From: an uncultured beta proteobacterium | Lineage (GTDB): Bacteria > Pseudomonadota > Gammaproteobacteria > Burkholderiales > SG8-39 | Length of the DNA: 64,000 nt | Assembly: GCA_903859155.1 (NCBI GenBank) | Contig: CAIOLO010000037.1 | Span: 78,071 to 142,070, forward strand | Direction: 5' to 3' | Shown: positions 1 to 10,277 of the stretch, piece by piece | Layout of the letters: each line of letters opens with the position of its first letter | Position numbering within the stretch: position 1 is the first letter of the stretch | Made by a program: the position numbers and the translations under genes | Notes under the pieces: model-generated | The model's database searches: none | What the model was told of the DNA's origin: nothing | The model's input: only the letters and a program-made list of their open reading frames with translations

Positions 1-300
1 CGCGATGATGGTGGAATCCACATTGACCACCCTGAATCCCGCCGCCCGCACCCGCGTTGCCGCCTCGCGCATCAGCAGGCGGCTGTCGGCATCCTTGTAG
101 CGCATATCGCTGTCGGGGAAATGGCTGCCGATATCGCCCAGCCCGGCGGCACCGAGTACCGCGTCGATGATGGCATGCAGCAGCACATCCGCGTCAGAGT
201 GCCCCGCCAGTCCCTTTTCAAATGGAATGGTCACGCCACCAATCACGAGTTTGCGCCCTGCCACCAGCGCATGCACATCAAACCCCTGCCCCACCCGCAT
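1..300 (-). CDS. ispF: 2-C-methyl-D-erythritol 2,4-cyclodiphosphate synthase, N-terminal part (cut by window edge)
   Basis: The minus strand from an ATG at 300 encodes the first 100 residues of IspF, which cyclises CDP-ME 2-phosphate in the cytosolic MEP isoprenoid pathway. The start [12 protein letters not shown] carries the metal-binding DxH, followed by the [11 protein letters not shown] motif and the [10 protein letters not shown] loop, all hallmarks of the family. The rest lies beyond base 1. Its start codon lies inside the end of ispD (23-bp overlap), so the two are probably translationally coupled, as in many betaproteobacteria. Confidence 0.95.
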   Translation of the reverse strand, partial: MRVGQGFDVHALVAGRKLVIGGVTIPFEKGLAGHSDADVLLHAIIDAVLGAAGLGDIGSHFPDSDMRYKDADSRLLMREAATRVRAAGFRVVNVDSTIIA

Positions 301-1039
301 TGCCCTGTCTCCCCGAGATCGCTGCTTCACAATCTCCCTGCCCAGCGGCTGAAAGTATCAAAGCCGCCAATTCCAGATCCTGCGCATAGGTCACTTTCAA
401 ATTGCGCGGACTTCCCTCAACCAATCTGGGCCTGATTCCCAGCGCCTCGACTGCTGCCGCCTCATCGGTAACCAGCGGCGAGGCGCGCAGTGCGCGCAGC
501 AGCGTCCCATGCCGGAACATCTGCGGTGTCTGTGCGTGCCATAAACCCTCGCGCGACTCGGTGGCAACAATGCAGCCCTGTGCATCGCTTCGCTTCAAAG
601 TGTCGGCGGCACGCACCGCCAGAATTCCGCCAGCCTGCCCTCCCTTTTCTTCCTTTGCAACCGCCTCGATGAGCCGCCGCAACTCCCTCAACGCCAGACA
701 AGGTCTGGCCGCGTCATGCACCAACACCCAGTCGTCGGGATCTACTTCCGCCGCCGCGGCGATCAATCCATTCAGCACGCTGTCGCGACGCGTCGCTCCA
801 CCGCAATAAAGCGGCGCGACACGACTGCCGCAATCATTCCAGTTCAGCTGCCGGAATGTGTCATCATCCGCAGACAGCACCACAAATACGGTGTCCAATT
901 CAGACGCGCCAAGCAACGCACTGACAGCGTGCTGCAGCATGGTCTTCTCCCCGATCAGGCTGTACTGCTTCGGTCCAGATCCGCCGAAGCGTGCACCAAA
1001 CCCGGCCGCAGGTATTAGCCCGAATAACCTGATGGACAT
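278..1039 (-). CDS. ispD: 2-C-methyl-D-erythritol 4-phosphate cytidylyltransferase
   Basis: A 253-residue cytosolic enzyme that joins CTP to methylerythritol phosphate in the MEP pathway. The N-terminus shows the nucleotide-binding loop ([11 protein letters not shown] followed by PKQY), then the DAARP motif near residue 110 and a QTPQ motif near 170, as expected for IspD. The length is slightly above the usual 230-240 because of a short Gly/Ala-rich tail. The ATG at 1039 starts just before the N-terminal beta strand. It is read divergently from mfd and overlaps ispF. Confidence 0.95.
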   Translation of the reverse strand: MSIRLFGLIPAAGFGARFGGSGPKQYSLIGEKTMLQHAVSALLGASELDTVFVVLSADDDTFRQLNWNDCGSRVAPLYCGGATRRDSVLNGLIAAAAEVDPDDWVLVHDAARPCLALRELRRLIEAVAKEEKGGQAGGILAVRAADTLKRSDAQGCIVATESREGLWHAQTPQMFRHGTLLRALRASPLVTDEAAAVEALGIRPRLVEGSPRNLKVTYAQDLELAALILSAAGQGDCEAAISGRQGNAGGAGV

Positions 1040-1095
1040 TGGGATAAACCTTTAGAGCGAGCCTTGGATTCGAGCAGGAACGCCCTGATTCGACA

Positions 1096-1107
1096 GTATA
1101 ATTATAC
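1096..1107. promoter_or_regulatory. Symmetric -10 element between ispD and mfd
   Basis: The 12-bp perfect palindrome GTATAATTATAC contains TATAAT on both strands and sits in the 159-bp gap between the divergent ispD and mfd genes. It could serve as a shared -10 box for both directions. I see no good -35 match at 17 bp on either side, so activity on each strand is an inference. Confidence 0.45.
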
Positions 1108-1198
1108 CAAGTCCCGCACCGGACCGCCTGAACATCTAACGGGCGGCCCCTTGTGCGGGTTTTGACGTTTTTTTCATGCGATTTATCGAGTTCAATAC

Positions 1199-4100
1199 GT
1201 GACAGACAACCGCTCGGCCGGCAATTCAGAGGAGTCCGGCGTGGAGACCTCCAGCAGCGGTTCCAGCGACGCCCTGGCGCTGGCGGTGCTTGCCGCCAAA
1301 GCGCGCCCGCTGGTGGTGTTTTGCGCGCGCGCCGCTGAAGCGCAGCGACTGCAGGACGAAATCGCCTGGTTTGATCCGGCGCTCAAGATCTGCCTCTTCC
1401 CCGACTGGGAAACGCTCCCCTACGACAGCTTCTCGCCGCACCAGGACCTGGTGTCCGAACGGCTTGCCACGCTTTATCAGATCCAGCATCGCCAATTCGA
1501 CCTGGTGGTCCTGCCGGCGACCACCGCTTTGCAACGACTGGCACCGCCGGAATATCTCGCCGCCTATACTTTTTTCCTGAAACAGGGCGAAACACTGGAA
1601 CTGGACGGGCTGCGCGCGCAACTGGTGCTGGCCGGCTATCAGCACGTATCCCAGGTCGTGGCGCCGGGTGAATTCTGCATTCGCGGCGGACTCATCGACC
1701 TGTTCCCGATGGGCAGCGTTCTGCCCTACCGGATAGACCTGCTGGACAACACGGTGGACAGCATCCGCACCTTCGATGTCGATACGCAGCGCACCATCTA
1801 CAAGGTCGCCGAAATACGCCTTCTGCCGGCGCGCGAATTCCCCACCGATGACGCCGGCCGCAATCGCTTTCGCACCGCATTTCGCGAACATTTCGAAGGC
1901 GACGCTTCGAAGAGCACCATCTACCGCGACGTCTCCAACGGCGTTTCGCCGGCCGGCATCGAATACTGGCTGCCGCTGTTCTTTGAAAAAACCGCGACGC
2001 TGTTCGACTATCTTCCTCCGGAGGCGACGCTGTGCATGCACGGTGACGTGCACGCCGCGTTCAACGGATTCTGGCGCGACACGCAAAGCCGTTACCAGTT
2101 GCTGCGCGGCGAGCGCGAACGCCCGCTGCTCGCGCCCGGCAACCTGTTTCTCTCCGCCGAGGAATTCTTCATAGCCGGGGGATCCTTTGGGCGCGTCGAC
2201 CAGCAGCTGGCGCCGGCCCTCGCGGGTTTTGCGCCACCACCCGCGGTGGCCGTCGAGCGCCGCGCCGCCGATCCATTGCACGCGTTCAAGGCGTTTCTCG
2301 ACAAACACGCGGGCCGCACCCTGCTGCTGGCTGAATCGCCGGGACGGCGTGAAACCCTGTCGCAATACCTCTCTGAATACGGGCTGAAACCGGCCGCCTG
2401 CGCGGACTATGCGGCGTTTGCCGGGGGCGGCGAAATACTGATGCTCGCCGTGGCGCCGCTGCTCAACGGCTTCCTGGACATCAGCGGACAGCGCGCGATC
2501 ATCACCGAAGCGGAACTGTTTTCCGCGACCGCGCGCACCCATGGCGGGCGCAAGCGCGAACGCCAGAGTTCGGTTGAAGGCATGCTGCGCGACCTCTCCG
2601 AGTTGCGCGCGGGCGATCCGGTGGTGCACCTGGACCACGGCATCGGCCGCTACCGGGGCCTGGTGGACCTGGACCTGGGCGAGGGCAAGACCGAGTTTCT
2701 GCTGATCGAATATGCCGGGGCCGACAAACTCTATGTCCCGGTCGCCCAGTTGCACCTGATCGGACGCTACAGCGGCGGACCGCCCGAGCAGGCGCCGCTC
2801 AATAAACTCGGCAGCGATGCGTGGGACAAGGCCAAGCGGCGTGCCGCGAAACAAGTGCGCGACACCGCCGCGGAACTGCTCAACCTCTACGCGCAACGCG
2901 CCTCGCGCCAGGGGCGCGCCTTCAATGTCATCCAGCACGACCTGGACGCCTTTGCGGAGTCATTCGGATTCGATGAAACGCCGGATCAACTGGCCACCAT
3001 CAATGCCGTGGTCGGGGATCTGCGCCAGGCCAAGCCCATGGACCGGCTGGTTTGCGGCGATGTCGGCTTCGGCAAGACCGAGGTCGCCCTGCGTGCGGCG
3101 TTTGTCGCAGTGTCCGACGGCATGCAGGTGGCGGTACTCACGCCCACCACGCTGCTCTCGGGACAGCACTTCCAGACCTTCTCCGATCGCTTCGCGGAAT
3201 GGCCGGTAAAAATTGCCGAGTTGTCGCGCTTTCGCAGCGGCTCGGAACAATCGGTGTCACTGGCCGGCGTCGCAAACGGCAGCATCGACATCGTCATAGG
3301 CACCCACAAGCTGCTGTCGCGCGAGGTGAAATTCGCGCGCCTGGGCCTGGTCATCGTCGACGAGGAGCACCGTTTCGGGGTGCGCCAGAAGGAGGCCCTC
3401 AAGGCGCTGCGTGCCGAAGTGGATGTACTGACCCTGACCGCCACGCCGATCCCGCGCACCCTGGCCATGTCGCTGGAGGGGCTGCGCGATTTCTCGGTGA
3501 TCGCCACAGCGCCGGAGAAGCGCCTTGCGATCAAGACCTTCGTCACGCGCGATTCCTCCGGAATCATCCGCGAGGCCTGCCTGCGCGAGTTGAAGCGCGG
3601 CGGACAGATCTACTTCCTGCACAACGAAGTCGCGACCATCGAGCGCATGCGCGAGCGGCTCGTGGAAATCCTGCCCGAGGCGCGCATTGCCATCGCCCAC
3701 GGGCAGATGCGCGAGCGCGACCTGGAACGGGTGATGCGCGAATTCCTGCAGCAACGCCACAACCTGCTGCTGTGCTCCACCATCATCGAAACGGGGATAG
3801 ACATCCCCACCGCCAATACCATCATCATCAACCGCGCCGACAACTTCGGGCTGGCGCAATTGCACCAGCTGCGCGGCCGTGTCGGCCGATCGCACCACCA
3901 AGCCTACGCGTACCTGCTCACCCCCGAGGAAAGGGCGCTCAGCAGCGCGGCAAAAAAACGCCTGGAAGCCATCCAGATGATGGAGCAACTGGGCTCGGGC
4001 TTCTACCTGGCCATGCAGGACCTGGAGATCCGGGGCGCCGGCGAGGTGCTGGGGGACTCGCAGAGCGGCGAAATGCAGGAGGTCGGCTTCAATCTCTACA

Positions 4101-4648
4101 ACGACATGCTGGCGCACGCGGTGCGCTCCCTGAAATCGGGCCGTGAACCGGATCTCACCGAACCGCTGGGGGTCACCACCGAGATCAATCTTCATCTGCC
4201 GGCGCTGCTGCCCACCGCCTATTGCGAGGACGTGCACGAGCGCCTGGTGGTCTACAAACGCCTCGCCAACTGCGAGGACCTCGACCAGATTCTGGCGATA
4301 CAGGAGGAACTGGTGGATCGCTTCGGCGACCTGCACCCGGCGGTGCGCGCGCTGCTCGAGGTGCACCGCCTGCGCATCGGCTCGCGCAGCCTGGGCATCA
4401 GGCGCCTGGATGCCGGTCCCGAAATCATCCAGATCCAGTTCGTGGCGCGCCCTCCCATCGAACCCGAAACCATCATCGGTCTGATCCGCAAACAGCGCGG
4501 CTGGCGCATGTCGGGTCCGGACAAGCTGCGCATCGAGCGGGTCAGCGGGACGCTGGAGGATCGGGCGCGCGCCTGTCGCGACGTTCTGGCATTGCTGTCC
4601 CCGTCCGCTGCCGGCCAGGCAGAACCCAGGGCGCCGCGGGCGCGCTAA
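1199..4648 (+). CDS. mfd: Transcription-repair coupling factor Mfd
   Basis: An 1149-residue protein, the usual Mfd length. Mfd is an ATP-driven translocase that displaces RNA polymerase stalled at lesions and recruits UvrA. A UvrB-like N-terminal part is followed by the RNA-polymerase interaction (CarD-like) domain around residues 470-525 (DPVVHLDHGIGRY). Then come the translocase core with Walker A GDVGFGKT near 620-627 and DEEH near 720, the TRG region, and the C-terminal UvrA-binding regulatory domain. The start is a GTG. An upstream ATG at 1176 opens only an 8-codon ORF in another frame, whose stop overlaps this GTG. The gene ends 10 bp before the convergent fdx. Confidence 0.97.
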   Translation: MTDNRSAGNSEESGVETSSSGSSDALALAVLAAKARPLVVFCARAAEAQRLQDEIAWFDPALKICLFPDWETLPYDSFSPHQDLVSERLATLYQIQHRQFDLVVLPATTALQRLAPPEYLAAYTFFLKQGETLELDGLRAQLVLAGYQHVSQVVAPGEFCIRGGLIDLFPMGSVLPYRIDLLDNTVDSIRTFDVDTQRTIYKVAEIRLLPAREFPTDDAGRNRFRTAFREHFEGDASKSTIYRDVSNGVSPAGIEYWLPLFFEKTATLFDYLPPEATLCMHGDVHAAFNGFWRDTQSRYQLLRGERERPLLAPGNLFLSAEEFFIAGGSFGRVDQQLAPALAGFAPPPAVAVERRAADPLHAFKAFLDKHAGRTLLLAESPGRRETLSQYLSEYGLKPAACADYAAFAGGGEILMLAVAPLLNGFLDISGQRAIITEAELFSATARTHGGRKRERQSSVEGMLRDLSELRAGDPVVHLDHGIGRYRGLVDLDLGEGKTEFLLIEYAGADKLYVPVAQLHLIGRYSGGPPEQAPLNKLGSDAWDKAKRRAAKQVRDTAAELLNLYAQRASRQGRAFNVIQHDLDAFAESFGFDETPDQLATINAVVGDLRQAKPMDRLVCGDVGFGKTEVALRAAFVAVSDGMQVAVLTPTTLLSGQHFQTFSDRFAEWPVKIAELSRFRSGSEQSVSLAGVANGSIDIVIGTHKLLSREVKFARLGLVIVDEEHRFGVRQKEALKALRAEVDVLTLTATPIPRTLAMSLEGLRDFSVIATAPEKRLAIKTFVTRDSSGIIREACLRELKRGGQIYFLHNEVATIERMRERLVEILPEARIAIAHGQMRERDLERVMREFLQQRHNLLLCSTIIETGIDIPTANTIIINRADNFGLAQLHQLRGRVGRSHHQAYAYLLTPEERALSSAAKKRLEAIQMMEQLGSGFYLAMQDLEIRGAGEVLGDSQSGEMQEVGFNLYNDMLAHAVRSLKSGREPDLTEPLGVTTEINLHLPALLPTAYCEDVHERLVVYKRLANCEDLDQILAIQEELVDRFGDLHPAVRALLEVHRLRIGSRSLGIRRLDAGPEIIQIQFVARPPIEPETIIGLIRKQRGWRMSGPDKLRIERVSGTLEDRARACRDVLALLSPSAAGQAEPRAPRAR

Positions 4649-4658
4649 ATTTGAGGGT

Positions 4659-5000
4659 TCAGTGCTTCGCCTCGGAAACCATGTTGACGGTGTATTTCGG
4701 AATCTCGACCACCAGATCCTCGCTCCCCAGCGTCACCTGGCAGGAAAGGCGCGAGGTCGGCTCCAGACCCCAGGCCTTGTCGAGCAGGTCTTCCTCCAGT
4801 TCCTCGGGGGATTCGAGCGACGCAAAACCTTCGCGCACCACGACGTGGCAGGTGGTGCACGCGCACGACTTTTCGCAGGCATGCTCGATCATGATGCCCT
4901 TGGCTAGCAGGGCATCGCACAGGGACTGGCCGGGTTGCGCATCGATGAGCGCGCCATCGGGGCACAACTCTTCATGCGGCAGCACGATGATCTGCGCCAT
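4659..5000 (-). CDS. fdx: ISC-type [2Fe-2S] ferredoxin
   Basis: A 113-residue adrenodoxin-type ferredoxin that supplies electrons during iron-sulfur cluster assembly on IscU. The ligands are C42, C48, C51 and C87 (CX5CX2C plus a distal Cys), with the extra C46 typical of Isc ferredoxins. It is the last gene of the isc operon. Its ATG shares one base with the hscA stop codon (TGATG), which suggests translational coupling. Confidence 0.95.
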   Translation of the reverse strand: MAQIIVLPHEELCPDGALIDAQPGQSLCDALLAKGIMIEHACEKSCACTTCHVVVREGFASLESPEELEEDLLDKAWGLEPTSRLSCQVTLGSEDLVVEIPKYTVNMVSEAKH

Positions 5001-6862
5001 CAGATGCCCGCCACGCTGCGGCCGGTCAGCGCCTCCTGCACCGACCGGTCCATGCGGCGGCCGGCGAAGGATTCGGTGGCGCGGTTCAGCTCGTCGATGG
5101 CGCTCTTGATCGCGCGGTGATCATCGCATTGCGCCTTGGTTCGCAGGCTGTTCACGCAGGCGCGGATCCCGGCGAACTCGGCGGCATCCAGCAATGCGGC
5201 ATCCTGCTCCAGCGCAGCCTCCACCGACTGCAGCATGCGCTGCGCTTCAACCTGCTGCTCGCGCAGCGCACGGGTGCGAAGATCGTCCCCGGCGTGCTCG
5301 AAGGAATCCCTGAGCATGCGCGTAATGCGCTCGTCGGACAGTCCGTAGGAAGGTTTCACCGCAACCGATGCCTGCGCCCCGCTGCTGGTCTCCTGCGCGC
5401 TCACCGCGAGCAGCCCGTCGGCGTCCACCTGAAACGTGACCTTGATGCGGGCCGCGCCGGCGACCAAGGGAGGGATGCCGTGCAGTTCGAACCGTGCCAG
5501 CGAGCGGCAATCGGATACCAGTTCGCGTTCGCCCTGCACCACGTGGATGGACATGGCGCTCTGGCCGTCCTTGAAGGTGGTGAATTCCTGCGCCCTGGCA
5601 ACCGGCAGCGTGGAATTGCGGTGGATCACGCGCTCCACCAGCCCGCCCATGGTTTCCAGGCCCAAGGACAGCGGAATGACATCCAGCAGCAGCCAGTCTT
5701 CGCCGGCCGCGCGGTTGCCTGCCAGCGCATTGGCCTGCATGGCCGCGCCCAGTGCGACCACCTTGTCCGGATCCAGATTGTTCAGGGGCGCCTGAGCAAA
5801 CAGTTCGGCAACCGCACGCTGCACGTGCGGCATGCGCGTCGCCCCGCCGACCATGACCACGCCCTTGACATCGGCGACCGACAGGCCCGCGTCGCGCAGG
5901 GCCTTGCGCGTGGGCGCCAGCGTTTTGGCCACCAGATGTCGGGTCATTTCCCAGAATTCGGCCTGCGACAGCGGCAGATCCACCACCTCGCCCGAGCCCA
6001 GCTTGGCGTTGAAGCGCGCCTCGGCATGGTGGGTAAGGTACTCTTTTATTTCGCGCGACTTCGCGCTCAGCAAGGTGTTGTCGCCCGCCGACAACGGCGC
6101 GAGTTTCGCCTTCTCCAGCGCCCAGCAAAACAGGCGGTGGTCGAAGTCATCGCCGCCCAGCGCCGCATCACCGCTGGTGGCGAGCACCTCGAACACGCCG
6201 GTGGACAGGCGCAGCACCGAAAAATCGAAAGTGCCCCCGCCCAGGTCGTACACCGCGTAAATGCCCTCGGCCGCGTTGTCCAGCCCGTAGGCTATGGCGG
6301 CCGCGGTCGGCTCACTGAGCAGGCGCAGAACATTCAGCCCCGCCAGAGCGGCGGCATCCTTGGTTGCCTGGCGCTGCGCGTCGTCGAAATATGCCGGCAC
6401 CGTGACCACTGCACCGACCAACTCGCCGCCCAACGAGCGTTCCGCGCGCACGCGCAGTTCCTGCAGCAGCACGGCGGAGACCTCGACCGGGCTCTTGACG
6501 CCCGCCGCGGTACGAATCTGCACCATACCCGGACCGTTGACAAAATCGTAGGGAGAATTCTCCACATGGGCGATGTCGCGCAGGCCCCTCCCCATGAAGC
6601 GCTTGACTGAAACAATGGTGTTCTTCGGATCCCGCGCACGCTCGATTTCCGCCTCGTAGCCGACGCTCACCGAGCCGTCTGCGCGGAAACGAACGATCGA
6701 GGGCAGCAGCGGGTGGCCCTGTTCGTCATTGAGGATGCCGGCAATGCCATTTCTCACCGTGGCCACCAGCGAATTGGTGGTGCCCAGGTCGATGCCGACC
6801 GCGTGCCGGCGCTGATGCGGCGCGGGCGATTCACCCGGTTCGGAGATCTGCAACAAGGCCAT
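5000..6862 (-). CDS. hscA: Hsp70-type chaperone HscA for Fe-S cluster transfer
   Basis: A 620-residue specialised Hsp70, close to the 616 residues of the E. coli protein. It drives ATP-dependent release of clusters from IscU. The ATPase domain opens with [12 protein letters not shown] near residue 24 and contains the [11 protein letters not shown] phosphate motif. The substrate-binding domain follows, with a C-terminal helical lid. Its client motif LPPVK is present in the IscU of this operon. The start overlaps the hscB stop by one base, and the stop overlaps the fdx start. Confidence 0.96.
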   Translation of the reverse strand: MALLQISEPGESPAPHQRRHAVGIDLGTTNSLVATVRNGIAGILNDEQGHPLLPSIVRFRADGSVSVGYEAEIERARDPKNTIVSVKRFMGRGLRDIAHVENSPYDFVNGPGMVQIRTAAGVKSPVEVSAVLLQELRVRAERSLGGELVGAVVTVPAYFDDAQRQATKDAAALAGLNVLRLLSEPTAAAIAYGLDNAAEGIYAVYDLGGGTFDFSVLRLSTGVFEVLATSGDAALGGDDFDHRLFCWALEKAKLAPLSAGDNTLLSAKSREIKEYLTHHAEARFNAKLGSGEVVDLPLSQAEFWEMTRHLVAKTLAPTRKALRDAGLSVADVKGVVMVGGATRMPHVQRAVAELFAQAPLNNLDPDKVVALGAAMQANALAGNRAAGEDWLLLDVIPLSLGLETMGGLVERVIHRNSTLPVARAQEFTTFKDGQSAMSIHVVQGERELVSDCRSLARFELHGIPPLVAGAARIKVTFQVDADGLLAVSAQETSSGAQASVAVKPSYGLSDERITRMLRDSFEHAGDDLRTRALREQQVEAQRMLQSVEAALEQDAALLDAAEFAGIRACVNSLRTKAQCDDHRAIKSAIDELNRATESFAGRRMDRSVQEALTGRSVAGI

Positions 6863-7389
6863 CAGAGGTCTTCCAGGGATTCGATCCCGTCGCCGATTTC
6901 CTGCTCGAGCTTGTCGATGAACAGCAATTGCCGGGCCGCTTCCGCCGCCGGTTGCAGCGCGCCCGAGCCGAACAAGTTTGCCAGGCGCGCGAAGCGCTCG
7001 CGTTTCTCCACGCTAAGTTGCGCGCGCAGCGATTCCAGGCGAGCGGTGCTGCGCGCCGCGCGCGCTTCGCCGATGTTTTCGTGCCATTCCAGTTGTTGCA
7101 CGAGGAATGCCGGTTCCATGGCGGTATGGGTCTGCGACAGGACCTCCACCCCTTGCAGTCCAAGCAGGTAGATCGCCCGCTTCAGCGGATGCCTGAGCGT
7201 CTGATAGGCCTCGTTGACCTGCGTGGCCAGTTGCATGGCGATGCGGCGCTCCGCCTCGCCGCTGGCTGCGAACCGGTCCGGATGCACCCGCGACTGAATC
7301 TCGCGATAGCTGCGGTCCAGCGCTTCGGCCGGGACCGCGTAAGCGGCCGCCACGCCGAGCAGTTCAAAATGATTACGCGCCTGAACCAT
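6862..7389 (-). CDS. hscB: J-domain co-chaperone HscB
   Basis: A 175-residue co-chaperone that delivers IscU to HscA and stimulates its ATPase. The J domain occupies about residues 5-80, with the HPD tripeptide at 36-38. A C-terminal three-helix IscU-binding domain follows. The gene lies 58 bp after iscA, with a terminator-like hairpin in that gap, so it may be expressed below the level of iscRSUA. Confidence 0.95.
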   Translation of the reverse strand: MVQARNHFELLGVAAAYAVPAEALDRSYREIQSRVHPDRFAASGEAERRIAMQLATQVNEAYQTLRHPLKRAIYLLGLQGVEVLSQTHTAMEPAFLVQQLEWHENIGEARAARSTARLESLRAQLSVEKRERFARLANLFGSGALQPAAEAARQLLFIDKLEQEIGDGIESLEDL

Positions 7390-7402
7390 TAATCAAACCA
7401 TG

Positions 7403-7424
7403 AAAAAGGGGCCGCCCGGCCCCC
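7403..7424 (-). terminator. Intrinsic-terminator-like hairpin between iscA and hscB
   Basis: Read on the minus strand, a GGGGCC/GGCCCC stem with a 4-nt GGGC loop is followed directly by TTTTT. It sits just after iscA and before hscB inside the isc operon. It could act as a partial terminator that separates iscRSUA from hscBA-fdx expression. Confidence 0.6.
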
Positions 7425-7447
7425 GCACTCTGCAATGCGCACTGTCG

Positions 7448-7771
7448 TCAGATATTGAACGATTCCCCGCAGCCGCAGGCATCCTTGACATTGGGGTTTT
7501 TGAATTTGAAACCTTCGCTAAGGCCTTCCCGCGCGAAATCCAGTTCCGTGCCGTCGATATAGGGAAGGCTTTTCGGATCGACCAGCACCTTGACCCCGTG
7601 ACTGTCGAAGGTATGGTCCTCGGGATTCACCGCATCGGCGAATTCGAGCTTGTAGGCGAGCCCCGAGCAACCGGTGGTGCGCACCCCGAGCCGCAATCCC
7701 ACGCCTTTGCCGCGTTTGGCGAGAAAACTGCTGACATGCGCCGCGGCGCGTTCGGTCAATGTAATGGGCAT
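7448..7771 (-). CDS. iscA: A-type Fe-S carrier IscA
   Basis: A 107-residue A-type carrier that accepts and delivers Fe-S clusters. The three conserved cysteines are C35 (TTGCSG) and C99/C101 (ACGCGE), at the same positions as in E. coli IscA. It begins 12 bp after iscU, inside the isc operon. Confidence 0.95.
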   Translation of the reverse strand: MPITLTERAAAHVSSFLAKRGKGVGLRLGVRTTGCSGLAYKLEFADAVNPEDHTFDSHGVKVLVDPKSLPYIDGTELDFAREGLSEGFKFKNPNVKDACGCGESFNI

Positions 7772-7783
7772 GAATCTGTTCCG

Positions 7784-8203
7784 TTAAACCGCCGCCGGAC
7801 CCGCCGGTTGCGCGGCGGATTCATCGGCATGCTTTTTGCGAAAATCGCTTATCGCGGCCTTGATGGCATCTTCGGCAAGGATGGAGCAGTGGATCTTCAC
7901 CGGAGGCAACGCCAGTTCCTCGGCAATCTGCGAATTCTTGATAGCCGCGGCTTCGTCGAGCGTCTTGCCCTTCACCCACTCGGTGACCAGCGATGAGGAG
8001 GCGATGGCCGAGCCGCAACCGTAGGTCTTGAAACGGGCATCCTCGATGATGCCCTCCTTGCTGACGCGGATCTGCAGTTTCATGACATCGCCGCACGCCG
8101 GCGCGCCCACCATGCCGGTTCCCACCCGTTCATCGGACTTATCGAAGGAACCGACATTGCGCGGATTCTCGTAGTGATCGATGACCTTGTCGCTGTATGC
8201 CAT
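7784..8203 (-). CDS. iscU: Fe-S cluster scaffold IscU
   Basis: A 139-residue scaffold on which [2Fe-2S] and [4Fe-4S] clusters are built from IscS-derived sulfur. The cluster ligands C37 (GAPACGD), C63 (YGCGSA) and H105/C106 are present. So is the HscA recognition motif LPPVK at 99-103. An Ala/Pro-rich tail extends beyond the usual 128 residues. It is preceded by a 142-bp gap after iscS. Confidence 0.96.
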   Translation of the reverse strand: MAYSDKVIDHYENPRNVGSFDKSDERVGTGMVGAPACGDVMKLQIRVSKEGIIEDARFKTYGCGSAIASSSLVTEWVKGKTLDEAAAIKNSQIAEELALPPVKIHCSILAEDAIKAAISDFRKKHADESAAQPAGPAAV

Positions 8204-8345
8204 TGCAGACTCCTAAACTCCATCTCGAACGGGGGGCGCATTGGCGCGACAACGTCCCCTTGCATATCCCCATTCCCGGGGAATCCTACTCAAGCCCTGC
8301 CGCAAAAACCGGCCGCGGCGGCTCCCGGGCCCGCCATCTGCCGCC

Positions 8346-9554
8346 TCAATGAGCAGCCCATTGCACCGATTTCAGATCGACGCCTTCCTTGTACATTTCC
8401 CACAAGGGCGAGAGATCGCGCAGTTTTCCGATCTTGCGTCGCAGCAGATCCACGGCGAAATCGATTTCTTCGACCGTGGTGTACTTGCCAATGGTAAAAC
8501 GGATCGAGCTGTGTGCCAACTCGTCCGAGCGACCCAGCGCGCGCAGCACATAGGAAGGCTCCAGCGACGCCGAGGTACAGGCCGACCCCGAAGATACCGC
8601 GATCTCCTTGATGGCCATGATCAGCGATTCGCCCTCGACAAAATTGAAGCTGACATTGAGGTTGTGCGGTATGCGCCGCTCGAGGTCGCCGTTGACGTAA
8701 ATCTCCTCCAGGTCGCGCAAACCGTTCCAGAGACGCTCGCGCAGTGCGCGGATGCGCTCGTTGTCCGCGGCCATTTCCAGCGCGGCGATGCGGAATGCCT
8801 CGCCCATGCCGACGATCTGATGCGTCGCGAGGGTGCCAGAACGCAGTCCGCGCTCGTGGCCGCCGCCATGGATCTGTGCCTCGATGCGCACGCGCGGCTT
8901 GCGCCGCACATAGAGCGCGCCTATTCCCTTGGGCCCGTAGACCTTGTGCGCCGTGACGGTGAGCAGATCGACCTTGAACTTCTGCGTGTCGATCTCGAGC
9001 TTGCCCGAGGCCTGCACCGCGTCGCAATGAAACACAATGCCTTTGGCGCGGCACATTTCGCCGATTTCGGCGACCGGCTGGATGACACCGATTTCATTGT
9101 TGACCATCATCACCGAAACCAGCACCGTGTCCGGGCGGATCGCCGCCTGGAGCTGTTCGAGGCTTATCAAGCCATCCGGGGCCGGGTCGAGATAGGTCGC
9201 TGAAAACCCCTGGCGTTCCAGCTCGCGCACCGTGTCGAGGACCGCCTTGTGCTCGGTCTTGACGGTGATGATGTGCCTGCCTTTGGACTTGTAGAAATTC
9301 GCCGCGCCCTTGATGGCCAGGTTGTTGCCCTCGGTGGCGCCCGATGTCCATACGATCTCGCGCGGGTCGGCATTTATCAAAGCGGCGACCTGTTCACGAG
9401 CCTCTTCGACCGCTTTCTCGGCATCCCAGCCATAGGCATGCGAGCGGCTGGCCGGATTGCCGAAATGTTCGGTCAGGTAGGGGATCATCTTCTGCGCCAC
9501 GCGCGGATCAACCGGCGTGGTCGCGGAATAGTCGAGGTATATCGGGAACTTCAT
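8346..9554 (-). CDS. iscS: Cysteine desulfurase IscS
   Basis: A 402-residue PLP enzyme that takes sulfur from L-cysteine for Fe-S clusters and other thio-cofactors. The PLP lysine is in [11 protein letters not shown] near residue 203. The flexible loop with the persulfide cysteine is [14 protein letters not shown] near 325, the group I arrangement. The N-terminus [13 protein letters not shown] is typical. The gene lies between iscR and iscU in the operon. Confidence 0.97.
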   Translation of the reverse strand: MKFPIYLDYSATTPVDPRVAQKMIPYLTEHFGNPASRSHAYGWDAEKAVEEAREQVAALINADPREIVWTSGATEGNNLAIKGAANFYKSKGRHIITVKTEHKAVLDTVRELERQGFSATYLDPAPDGLISLEQLQAAIRPDTVLVSVMMVNNEIGVIQPVAEIGEMCRAKGIVFHCDAVQASGKLEIDTQKFKVDLLTVTAHKVYGPKGIGALYVRRKPRVRIEAQIHGGGHERGLRSGTLATHQIVGMGEAFRIAALEMAADNERIRALRERLWNGLRDLEEIYVNGDLERRIPHNLNVSFNFVEGESLIMAIKEIAVSSGSACTSASLEPSYVLRALGRSDELAHSSIRFTIGKYTTVEEIDFAVDLLRRKIGKLRDLSPLWEMYKEGVDLKSVQWAAH

Positions 9555-9669
9555 TTCTGCATTTCTCCATGCACGCCGTATCCAGGCCTGGCAACCGTTT
9601 CACTACGGCAGAAGCGACCCCGCACTCAGGGGTTCTCGAGGGGAGTATCGCTCATTTCGAAAGCGGCAT

Positions 9670-10143
9670 TCAGGCCGGCAATATGGCTTCCTTGACGCGC
9701 CTGTCCTCGAGCACCGTGACCGAATCGCGGGCCATGCGCTCACGCTGCTTGAGGGCCAGGTCGGCCAGCCGCACCGAACTGAGATAGTCGTACATCTTCT
9801 CGTTCAGCGTGGTCCACAACTCGTGGGTCATGCAGCGCTGTTCTTCCTTGCAATTTTCGTTGCCGCCGCATTGCGTCGCATCGATCGGCTCGTCGACGGC
9901 GCGAATGATCTCCGCCACCGACATCTGCTCGGGCGGTTTGGCGAGCGTATAACCGCCGCCGGGCCCGCGCACGCTGTCCACCAGATTGTGCCGGCGCAGC
10001 TTGCCGAACAACTGCTCCAGATAGGACAGGGAGATGCTTTGCCGGCGGCTGATGCCGGCAAGCGTCACCGGTCCGCTGCCGTCACGCAATGCGAGATCCA
10101 GCATGGCGGTTACCGCAAAACGCCCTTTAGTCGTCAATCTCAT
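9670..10143 (-). CDS. iscR: Rrf2-family Fe-S sensing regulator IscR
   Basis: A 157-residue transcription factor that binds a [2Fe-2S] cluster and represses the isc operon when clusters are sufficient. Starting at the ATG at 10143 gives MRLTTKGRFAV, matching E. coli IscR, behind a good Shine-Dalgarno (AGGGAAG). An upstream in-frame ATG at 10170 lacks this support. The ligand cysteines fall at 92, 98 and 104, exactly the E. coli positions. It is the first gene of the isc unit. Confidence 0.96.
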   Translation of the reverse strand: MRLTTKGRFAVTAMLDLALRDGSGPVTLAGISRRQSISLSYLEQLFGKLRRHNLVDSVRGPGGGYTLAKPPEQMSVAEIIRAVDEPIDATQCGGNENCKEEQRCMTHELWTTLNEKMYDYLSSVRLADLALKQRERMARDSVTVLEDRRVKEAILPA

Positions 10144-10228
10144 GACTTCCCTCTTTGGCAGTGAATGCACTCAAAAAAAATCCGGCTGTACTGGCTGGCT
10201 GGATGACCTCAACCCTGAACCGGGCCCT

Positions 10229-10253
10229 TAATCATATTAAATTGGTCAAGATT
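10229..10253 (-). promoter_or_regulatory. Putative type 1 IscR box overlapping the iscR promoter
   Basis: On the minus strand about 90 bp upstream of iscR, the sequence CTTGACCAATTTAAT resembles the left half and centre of the type 1 IscR box. By my hand count about 15 of 25 positions match the consensus as I remember it. A TATGAT hexamer (10231-10236) that could be a -10 box lies inside it. A flanking imperfect palindrome (ATTGG...CCAAT, 10241-10266) adds symmetry. This would place IscR autorepression here. Confidence 0.45.
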
Positions 10254-10277
10254 AGATTAACCCAATATGTTTATCCA

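Noticed and set aside
1226..2938. 570-codon minus-strand frame opposite mfd
   Set aside because: Antisense shadow of a clearly recognised gene; high-GC codon bias keeps the opposite frame open. No ribosome site or family motif.
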